DNA from: Periplaneta americana
Taxonomy: Eukaryota; Arthropoda; Insecta; Blattodea; Blattidae
Direction: 5' to 3'
Length of the DNA: 64,000 nt
Assembly (NCBI RefSeq): GCF_040183065.1
Contig: NC_091126.1
Location: 140,467,204 to 140,531,203 of the forward strand
Shown: positions 56,612 through 64,000 of the stretch, in pieces
How positions within the stretch are numbered: the first letter of the stretch is position 1
How the letters are laid out: every line of letters begins with the position of its first letter
The notes under the pieces: generated by a model
Seen by the model: the letters and a program-made list of their open reading frames with translations, nothing else
Told to the model about the DNA's origin: nothing
Database searches by the model: none
Position numbers and translations under genes: made by a program

Positions 56612-57927
56612 TAGGAATCGGAAGTTTAGGAAAATGCATATTTTGTTTGAATGTACGTATTTTAAGGTTGTTAATTTATGTACATGAATCACGAAAAATC
56701 AAATGTTGTGGTGAAGTTTTATATTGGCTATATTTTACTTTTTTACAGTTTGTGCCTTTTTTGTTTTTATTTGTTCTTTTTTCCCTTTTCTGTATAGTCA
56801 TCCTATAGTTAATTTCGGACACCCTATTGTGATGGAATTCTTAAGACCCTCTACCTAACTAGTCCCATCATTCACACCGACCAGTCACAGCCTCAAGTTC
56901 AGATAACAGTTTACTTTATTATCTACCCTTCTCCTGCATAACATAGACGACGTATCTGCTTGAAGCACACAGTCTAGGATTATCTTTGTATTTAGAGAAA
57001 AGTTACCTGACACTCCCCTAACACCTGAGCCTATTGTTACGAGGTGGGGGACATGTTCAGAGCAGTGAAATACTACGCGAATAACTTTCAACAAATAGCA
57101 CTAATTGTTAAAGAATTTTCAGAGAATGATTCTCTGTCAATCAAAGGAGCTCAGTGTGTGTTTCAAGAAAAAGGACTTAAAGAAGACTTAGCATACATCG
57201 ATGTGCATTTCACTTTTGTAGCAGATACCATTCAACAACTGGAATCCAGCAGTCTATCATTTTGTGAATACAAGTCCCTGTTTTTGAATGCAAAGAACAG
57301 ATTGTGTGTAGCTCCAGGCAAGTATGCTGTTCAAATATATGAGAAGCTAAAAAGTATTATTTAAAGAAATCCTGGATATGAAACCATTAATTCTGGGTAT
57401 AAAGTTCTAAGTGGGACCAGTGGTGAGCTTCCTGAGGGGTTTAATGTAGCCAGGATGGTACTGTATAAGCACGTTCCAGTCACGTTAGTGCATGTTCAAA
57501 GATCCTTTTCGGCATATAAACAGATTTTGTCCAATAGACGTCACAAGAGCGAGTGTTTTAATCTTGAAAAGTTGCTTGTTGTGTACTGTCATTCAAATTA
57601 TGAACATGAAGATGAATAAGTGCACACTAAATTAAGCATTCTGTAGGACAAATACCACTTGCCTAATTTTTAAGTGGTCATGCAGTGTTATGTTAATTTG
57701 CTCTGTAGGCCTATACATAATGAACAAAAAAGCAAATACTTACATTTAATTAAAACATCGTGTAAGAAAATAGCCCAAATTAATTATTGTGTGTGGAATA
57801 AATTTTCAATGGGTAATTTTCTCTAAATTTTTATTTTTAGTGCCTTTTAGATGCCTGGAATACAATTTTTAGTGCCTTTTTAGGAGGCTAAAACACCATT
57901 TTTTAGTGTCTTAACTTTCAATCCCTA
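56612..57927 (+). mobile_element. hAT-type element with 8-bp TSD
   Basis: Target duplication ATTATAGC (56,604-56,611) versus GTTATAGC (57,928-57,935) is 7 of 8 identical. Ends TAGGAATCGGAAGTTTA and the reverse complement of TAGGGATTGAAAGTTAA are inverted repeats. The repeated AGTGCCTTTTAG/TTAGTG(C/T)C sub-terminal motif lies near the right end. Carries the hAT transposase C-terminus at 57,035-57,619. Confidence 0.8.
57044..57619 (+). pseudogene. hAT transposase C-terminal region
   Basis: A single frame with one internal stop (TAA at 57,362) encodes MGDMFRAVKYYANNFQQI, then YETINSGYKVLSGTSGELPE, and ends VQRSFSAYKQILSNRRHKSE CFNLEKLLVVYC. The E/Q-R-x-F-S-x-Y-K-x-[IL]-L-x-x-R-R...N-L-x-K-L-L block is the hAT C-terminal dimerisation domain (hAT_Tnp C). 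The catalytic N-terminal two thirds are missing. The fairly intact frame suggests moderate age. Confidence 0.8.
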
Positions 57928-59344
57928 GTTATAGCATACATAATAATCGTCCTGTAAGTGGTGAAGAGGCGATGTGGTGAGTGGAGTTGTATGACAATCA
58001 TACTAACTAGACATTCTATTTGAAGAAATAATATAGGCCATATCTTCCCAGGAATCCGTTAAGTTAGTTCAATAGGCAGGTGTATCCAAGACATCAGCTT
58101 GTAAAGCAACAAAATTGTTGGAACTAAAGCCTCATAAGACAAGAGTTGTTCATAAATTGAATGAAATGGATCAAGTGCTAGGGTTCAATTCTATTGATAA
58201 AGACATGAAAATACAGCAGATAAAAATAAGAAACCTACTTTTTGCTCCTTTTTTTCACTTTTTGAATAACTTTTTCAGATTTTGTTTCGTTCTTCAGAAC
58301 TAGGCCAGGACCTTTATTTTATTTTCATTTTGTGGAGTTTGGCATACAGTCGTTCCGGCAATATCTCCTATGGGACATATTTATCCATTTTCAGATTTCT
58401 GCTCTATTAAATAACTTAAATAGTGCTGTTTCATGGTTCTTGTTTTTTGTCTTTTTAGGCAACATAATTGAACGGATCTATTTGAGGGCAACCTCGACTG
58501 TAGATTATACAGGAAGGAGACAAATAGCTCATCACATTATATGATACTGTGATGCTTTAACTGGCAGAAGATATCTTTGGGAAAAATATCTCTAGAACCA
58601 AAGGACTTCGAGCCAACTTCCATATATTAAAAAAAATAATTGAAACCATAGTTGATTTACTGAACATAGCAACACTGATCAGGTATGTCCACTACCATTT
58701 ATACATCTTATTTTCATTTATAGGCTGTTCGTTATCTTGTGAAACCTACTTGAGTGTAAGGTGAAGAAGAACGTGGACTGAGACTATGCTTCCACTTTCA
58801 GCTAGCTAGCTCACTTATCCTCACCATAAAGTTGTTACTCTGAGCTATGGCACACGCATTCATTTGATTCCATGAGACAATGAGTGACTTATACCCCTCT
58901 CAAAGTACATAAAATAGCAAAACAGGTAAACTAACAAACTCTTATTTTTTTCAAATAAATAATCCCAACAAATGCTATTTTTAAAAACATTCTTGCTAAA
59001 AAAACAATTATGCTATAATTTCACATCTCTATGTAATACTAGTTCAAAGTACGGCGCCTCAGATCAAGCAGCTACACATGGGAAATTACATAACTGGTAC
59101 TTGATCATAATCATATTTTAAGTGAATATTATCACATAATATTTTATATCAAATATCTGTAGCATCATAACTCATCTATCTCGTACCTATTAACATTTAA
59201 CTTAAATTAAGACATATTTATTACACCTGTTCAAAAGAAAAATTGTGGCGAACTCCATACTTTTACACCAATTAACTGAAAGTTCCCCTACTAAAAAGAA
59301 ACTAAGCTCAAAAAATTATTAATGCAATAAATTGAATTACTTAC

Positions 59345-59478
59345 ATGATATTGGCTTTGTGAATGGTTGTCACCTTCTTGCGTCCATGTTTCTTAGCATA
59401 CTCAAAAGCATACCGAGCTACACGTTCTGAATTCTCTGATGTTACCACTTTCATGCTTTCCACTACACCATTCACACT
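59345..59478 (-). CDS. IDH3G: IDH3G-like, internal exon
   Basis: Minus-strand acceptor TCTGGTTTTTAG, donor ATCAT|GTAAGT. It encodes [20 protein letters not shown] then [20 protein letters not shown] and KANIM. The block G-R-K-K-V-T-x-[IV]-H-K-A-N-I-M is the signature of NAD-IDH subunits. Its Lys aligns with the catalytic Lys of the alpha subunit. The Met codon is split across the intron (AT|G), and the exon starts in phase 0. Confidence 0.95.
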
Positions 59479-59649
59479 CTAAAAACCAGAGAACAATTGT
59501 TCAATTTAGTAACATTAAATGGTGTGATATAACTTTATATATTTGGCAACAACAGAATTATTATAGTCAGTGCCATGTCTCAAAACATTTCACAAGCAAC
59601 CAATTCAGACACAGCGCACACACAATGAATTCCTTATTTCTTCTATTTT

Positions 59650-61160
59650 TGTGAATGTGTTTGGCACTTGGGCAAAATACTGACATCCAAGTATTTCAAA
59701 TACAAAATACTTTTAAAAAATTAACCAAAATACATTTGTATTTCAAATACTCAAAATACATTTGTATTTCAAATACTCAATACAATATATAGACCTAAAG
59801 AAATAAGAATATTACTGAAAATCTAAAATATTATATTAACATTAAAAGTAAGTATTTTTATCTTGAAGTTTTATATAAACATTGTAACTGAACCTTCTTC
59901 CTTTTCCCAGCCAGCAATGAAATTATGCTACATCTGAATAATTACTGCTCCCTTTAAAAAAAAAACAGTTTCTCAAGAAGATTATCAGATAAGGATCCCC
60001 TTGCTTGTGAATGAATAAATCCTGCAAAACAGAACAGTCTTTCTACAGGCACAGAGGAACACAAAGTTGTATTATACTTTATAAAATTTGTTTCGCTGTT
60101 GGGTAATTCTCTAGAGTGCACAGGGTTGTCCCTTTGCCATTGAATAATTTTATGAGCTCATACTCTGCAGTAGACAAGTTCTTTTCTTTTTGCTTTTCAA
60201 ATTCTGTTGTACTTGAGTTGAAAACACAAAAATTGTTTTCATCATCTGAACTGACCAAAGGTGTAGTAGTGAACTGCTCAGCTGATTTCAGACACATATT
60301 CTGTATCCTCTTCTCATCATTTGGTGAGGTAGTGTCAGGTAGCCATCCCATCTTGAATGATGGGTGGAAGCAAGCTGCCAAAATAGCTCAATTTGCTTTT
60401 GGGGTCAGATCAAACATCACTTTAAATCTTGATGAAAGCGAACTTATTAGGATTAGAGTTACTTGGAATAGATGGCGTAGATTACTAGATAACAGAATAT
60501 GTAATCTGTTTTTGAGGGAAATTAATGTGGGCAAAAGTTGGCAGTAATAGCACGTCTTCTCATTTTGCATTAAATCAAGGGCTATGACAGTGGGTTTCAG
60601 AACTGCACAATATTCTTCAAGGACTGAAACTCAACATCTTTGAAGGTTGGCAATCCCAGTTTTTCACATATACAGTACTGTTTATATCATGTTTGAATTG
60701 CAATATTTGAGAGATTGAGTCATAAAGAGAATTCCATCGAGTTGGGCAAGGAAATTTTAATGAATATTTCAAGATGTCTGATATAATTTCTGAGGATTTG
60801 AGTCTCCTAAATACATTCCATAATGCTGAAAATTTAGCAAGTGTTGGGTGATGGATCCTTGATGCTGTTGGAGATTTATGGCATTAAGGAAATCAGTTGT
60901 GGCAAGAAAAGTAAGTGTATGGCTAGGCACATCTGAAATGGGTACGCAAATAAGACAAAAGTTCATTTTTCAAATTCAAATCCAAAACTTGAAGGACAAG
61001 AAGAAGAAGAAGAAGAAGAAGAAGAAAGTATCTGGAGTCTTTGAAATACAAAATACATCAGTTTTATGTATTAAAATACAAAATACTTTCGAAAATCCTT
61101 ACAAATTACAAAATACAAATGTATTTAAAATATATATTTCAAATACTGCCCAGCTCTGCT
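59650..61160 (-). mobile_element. hAT-type element with AAATAC-rich ends
   Basis: Left sub-terminal GGGCAAAATACTGAC...AAGTATTTCAAATAC and right ...GTATTTCAAATACTGCCC-AGCTCTG are inverted. The repeated TATTTGTATTTCAAATAC and AAAATAC motifs line both ends. The right end matches a CAGAGCTGGGC terminus. The left end and an 8-bp target duplication are not clear. It contains a broken transposase on the minus strand. Confidence 0.6.
59960..60680 (-). pseudogene. hAT transposase (zinc finger BED-type), C-terminal half
   Basis: Read with frame changes on the minus strand. LPTFKDVEFQSLKNIVQF (about 60,655-60,600) is followed by CYYCQLLPTLISLKNRL and MFDLTPKAN. ILAACFHPSFKMGWLPD follows (A-A-x-L-H-P-x-F-K-x-x-W motif), then SAEQFTTTPLVSSDDENNF. 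The end is NTTLCSSVPVERLFCFAG then SLSDNLLEKLFF (about 60,080-59,970), the V-E-R-L-F-S hAT dimerisation block. Several stops and frameshifts. No function expected. Confidence 0.75.
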
Positions 61161-61883
61161 ATAGAGTAATAGCTTACATTATCCATTACGATAATGGAAG
61201 CTTCCTCTAAATTATACATGAATCTGTGTACAAACCAGTCTGTGAAATATGTTGCATTAATTTCGTTGTTGTACCAGAAAAATCTTGAGCCAATCCAAAT
61301 AGTAAGATTGCTTCCTTTGCAATAGGAAATTTTAAGTTGTTCTCTACCTGTAGGAACTTGCCCAATATATTTTTTAATATGATTTTGATTGACTCACATT
61401 TCATCGATATAAAATGTAGGTCCTGTGTCACCACTGTCCCTCAAATTGTGTGGAGTCCTGAGAAACTTTATTCCAGCTGCAAAAATATAGGCCTACCCAT
61501 GCTCCATGAGAAATGTTCTACTGTCTTATTTCTAATACTAGAAACTGATATTCAGCTTGATCTTCTAAGAGATTATGAAAACTATGTGCCAATGATAGCA
61601 TGGCATAAGGTTGGAAAAACAGCTTCTGGTATTTTTAATACTCTAAAATCTGAAATTAGTAACATGTTCGTCTACCGCAATATCAAGCACTTCATTGAGA
61701 CTATATCAATACTGAACTAACATGTGCAATAGATTAATATAAGAATCTCAGAGCTATTGAAAATGGTGGCGGTTTATGTCTGTCGAAATGCTGTATTAGA
61801 ACAGTGATGATTTGTGAGAGAAATATAGCAAAAAGACAGATATTCCAAATGCTCAGACAAAGACAGAACTGAAAGCTTATCAG
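61161..61883. other. Unassigned interval with a 127-codon open frame
   Basis: The plus-strand frame 61,337-61,720 encodes a peptide with CKNIGLPMLHEKCSTVLF and YVPMIAWHKVGKTASG. I do not recognise it. It is longer than most chance frames here and contains a TAGGCCTA octamer at 61,488. The overlapping minus-strand frame 61,207-61,434 is equally unrecognised. Probably an old transposase fragment, but that is a guess. Confidence 0.3.
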
Positions 61884-62077
61884 TAGAGACGAGAATTCCA
61901 TGCAAATGCATGTTTTTATAGCAACATAAGACATAGCTCAAACTTAGTACTTATCCATTTCATTACTTTCCGGTTCCAAATATGTGTACTTTTTCTGTGC
62001 GTATTTGCAAGTTTTGGCCTTTTTTGGGATAAAAATATGCATAATGCATATTTAAGCAATTATTAGCTTAATCATGC

Positions 62078-62123
<46 letters not shown>

Positions 62124-63143
62124 TCAGTATAAATGCACGTTTTAATGTTCTGTGGACACCATAGTTTCTCGATTTTTATGTCCCTTATTTTAGCCTCATG
62201 AATCAGGATTGAAAAAGGAAAAAAAAAAAAAAAAACTAAATAACAGAAAAATTAAATAAAATGTTAAGATTTTCACAATACAATGTTAGAAGACTTTTCC
62301 CTGAACAGAAGTTCACTTTTACAACACTTTACCAACGACCCTCTACAGACTGTGTGTCATAAATGGATTTATTACGTTGGACATTTTGATAATAGTAGAG
62401 AGGAAATATAGAGGGTTCATGGAAACTGCCGACATATAATTTAGGTCAAAAGCACTCTCTTTCAGGGAGGTTGTAAATACTCTCTTTTTCCTTTTCCAGT
62501 AAGAGTAGCAATTTAGATTCTTCTAAAATTGGAATCATTCGCTAAACTGTCTAGTATGTGAACCTCGTAAGTAGTTAATGTGTTTGTTTATTCTGTTTGC
62601 GTGTGTTAATGTGGTTCTAATATACCTCCAATTAAATGTTCCAAAAGCATACTCTTTGCTTTGCACAGTGGATTATAGGAAAAGATTTTATTAGATCATA
62701 TGGGGATGTTGTATTTTGCGATTGTTACAGTAAAGAGATAAGCACTGCTATTCTGTTTCCGAATATTTTCTACGACAGTTGTTCTTTGCAAAACATTACA
62801 AAACTTCTTTAAAATAAATTGGACAGGGTCATAAATGCATAAATGCAAGCCCGGACTATGGATTCTTTTGTTCAGTGAATTAGGTTATTTGTGGCGAAAA
62901 CTTCAATTAAGAATTTGACCTGACAGTGTTACAAATATGTTCATTTAAGTTTGCACCCAAATCAATTTAAAAATGTTGTTGTCAACTGTGCAAAAAAAGT
63001 AAAATGAAATAAGAAATTTGAAACAAAAAAGACAGTGCATATTTTAATGTATTTTTCGCTTGATTGTGCATGTTTCATAGTTTGATACTGCATGAATGCA
63101 TGCATATTTTGGAATTTTATATTGCATGAAATTCTCGTCTCTA
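61884..63143. mobile_element. hAT-type TIR element, imperfect 8-bp TSD
   Basis: Ends TAGAGACGAGAATTCCATGC and the reverse complement of TAGAGACGAGAATTTCATGC. Flanks CTTATCAG (61,876-61,883) and CTTAGCAA (63,144-63,151) match at 6 of 8. Sub-terminal ATGCATATTT/AATATGCAT repeats recur near both ends. Interior includes (TA)n at 62,082-62,117 and an A-run at 62,220-62,235. No transposase recognised. Confidence 0.65.
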
Positions 63144-63468
63144 CTTAGCAACAAATGCCACAATCCGTTTATTTTCATCCTAAAATATAATAAAGAATAT
63201 AAAGTATTATTGGCATATTTGTGTGGCAATACTGCTCGCAACTGCTCCAAAAAAATTTCAACAAAGTCATTATCAGAAATGCTGTGGCTGTAACCCTGAG
63301 AATCCTGTTCAAACGTTTCTACTTTCCAGGTTACACTGTCATTCACATATCACAGTATGAGAGTCACATAATATTTTGTACTACAGCACTGCAGAAGTAG
63401 TGACGTATGACCGTACCTTTAAGATGCACCACTTGTCAGTGAAAATAGAGAGACCTAGAAGCACAAAC

Positions 63469-63659
63469 CTCATGCTCCAACATGGCGTACTCTCCTTCTG
63501 TGTTCTGCCTGACAATGATGATGTCGATGTCCTTGTGCCTCGCATGCACCCCAGGGTAAGATTTGCAGTGCAGCACGTTTATGTAAAGGTCCAGCTCATT
63601 GCGAAGGGCAACATTCCTTGACTGCACTCCTCGGCTCATGCTTCCAGTCTCGATGTTTC
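63469..63659 (-). CDS. IDH3G: NAD-dependent isocitrate dehydrogenase subunit gamma, mitochondrial (3' five exons of the gene; this is the first in the window)
   Basis: Minus-strand acceptor ATTGTAG, donor GAG|GTTTGT. It encodes (G)[19 protein letters not shown], then [18 protein letters not shown] and [20 protein letters not shown] then EHE. NIET...LDLY-x-N-V-x-H-C-K-S and R-x-N-T-E-G-E-Y match gamma subunits better than beta (which has V-H-V-K-S and R-E-Q-T-E-G-E-Y). The product is the regulatory subunit of the matrix IDH3 complex of the TCA cycle, which oxidatively decarboxylates isocitrate to 2-oxoglutarate with NAD+. Gamma mediates allosteric control and is not catalytic. The five exons give about 276 C-terminal residues of the usual roughly 390. 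The N-terminus and mitochondrial presequence lie right of the window. All splice phases agree across exons and no lesion is seen, so the gene is probably functional. A diverged tissue-specific paralogue is possible. Confidence 0.95.
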
Positions 63660-64000
63660 CTACAATGCCATAAAATAACTGCTGTAAATAGAGGAATGGG
63701 AATTTGACATAACTGAAGGGGAAAGTCTCAACTGTTATTTTGTTTGGTAATAATTTCTCAGATTTTAATAGGTTGTCAGTAATCTCAGTTCTGGAAATCC
63801 CTCAGTGTGTATTAAACTTCAGTCTCTCAATTATAACCACTCCTCATAATTTAACACATGAATCCAACAAAAGTGTGGACATTGGACATACAAATACACT
63901 GCCGAGCAAAAAAAAAAAAACGCAACACTTGAATAAATTTGAAATATCAAACCATAATACAAATTATAACAATTTTGTGTGCCTCTAGGGACCTGTCTGT
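63660..64000 (-). other. 5' part of the next IDH3G-like intron
   Basis: Upstream of the acceptor at 63,660 on the minus strand. No further coding exon is visible before the window edge. Contains an A-run at 63,908-63,920. Confidence 0.6.

Larger units (their letters stand above)
55789..59344 (-). other. IDH3G-like intron (3.6 kb)
   Basis: Donor GTAAGT at 59,344, acceptor TTTCAG at 55,789. It contains a hAT element (56,612-57,927). The rest (55,800-56,600 and 57,936-59,340) shows only AT-rich sequence and short open frames without recognisable motifs. Confidence 0.85.
59479..63468 (-). other. IDH3G-like intron (4.0 kb)
   Basis: Donor GAG|GTTTGT at 63,468, acceptor TTTTTAG at 59,479. Contains a decayed hAT (59,650-61,150) and a second hAT-type element (61,884-63,143). 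Confidence 0.85.

Noticed and set aside
30361..62117. (AT)n runs as origins or regulatory sites
   Set aside because: Ordinary dinucleotide microsatellites without other supporting structure.

Overview
This window looks like a stretch of AT-rich insect nuclear genome. Interrupted eukaryotic exons with GT..AG introns, degenerate non-LTR reverse transcriptases, tRNA-derived SINEs and many terminal-inverted-repeat DNA transposons all point that way. The LINE and SINE flavours (endonuclease of the 'craniofacial development protein 2-like' type, 3' tail of TAAG repeats, SINEs sharing a GCGTCGTTAAATAA tail) resemble what I know of cockroach and termite (Blattodea) genomes. Species-level assignment is an inference. 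No bacterial operons, CRISPR arrays, rRNA genes or credible functional tRNA genes were seen.

Host genes. (1) The right third (43,749-63,659, minus strand) carries the last five coding exons of the mitochondrial NAD-dependent isocitrate dehydrogenase gamma (regulatory) subunit, IDH3G-like. They give about 276 C-terminal residues, and the 5' exons lie beyond the right edge. Introns are 3-8.5 kb and mostly transposon debris. (2) At 8,692-13,248 (minus strand) I assemble a possible small gene: three phase-compatible exons with consensus splice signals and a poly(A) signal, encoding a 56-residue protein with one membrane span and a basic, aromatic tail. I do not recognise it.

Mobile elements, left to right. 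0.3-7.7 kb: a mariner-type MITE, a head-to-head dimer of mariner transposase ends, a SINE, a LINE 3' fragment, a tandem/inverted cluster of tRNA-like repeats and a fold-back element. 8.7-18 kb: the small gene, a tRNA-like tandem dimer in its intron, a LINE reverse transcriptase and a hAT element with perfect 8-bp target duplication. 18.2-23.9 kb: two transposon nests, namely a pogo-like element holding a hAT and a second TIR element, then a hAT holding a Tigger-like element whose end is tandemly duplicated. 24.8-33.7 kb: an internally deleted LINE with 14-bp target duplication, a near-perfect 239-bp palindrome, mariner remnants, LINE fragments and SINEs. 37.8-43.3 kb: a pogo-like element and a 3.0-kb P-element-like transposon inserted into a mariner-type transposase gene with an 8-bp duplication. 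Its transposase keeps the three expected acidic positions but has frameshifts and stops. 43.7-63.6 kb: hAT, mariner, piggyBac-type (TTAA) and tRNA-like elements inside IDH3G introns, including a 3.6-kb hAT that has itself taken several insertions.

Most striking signals: tRNA-like modules with good cloverleafs but C at position 33, arranged as tandem or inverted repeats; strong over-representation of the palindromic octamer TAGGCCTA; LINE copies deleted internally but keeping both termini and target duplications; a TTAA transposon sitting exactly at the junction of a 195-bp tandem duplication; and the putative microprotein gene. No computation or database search was run. All family calls come from reading motifs by eye.
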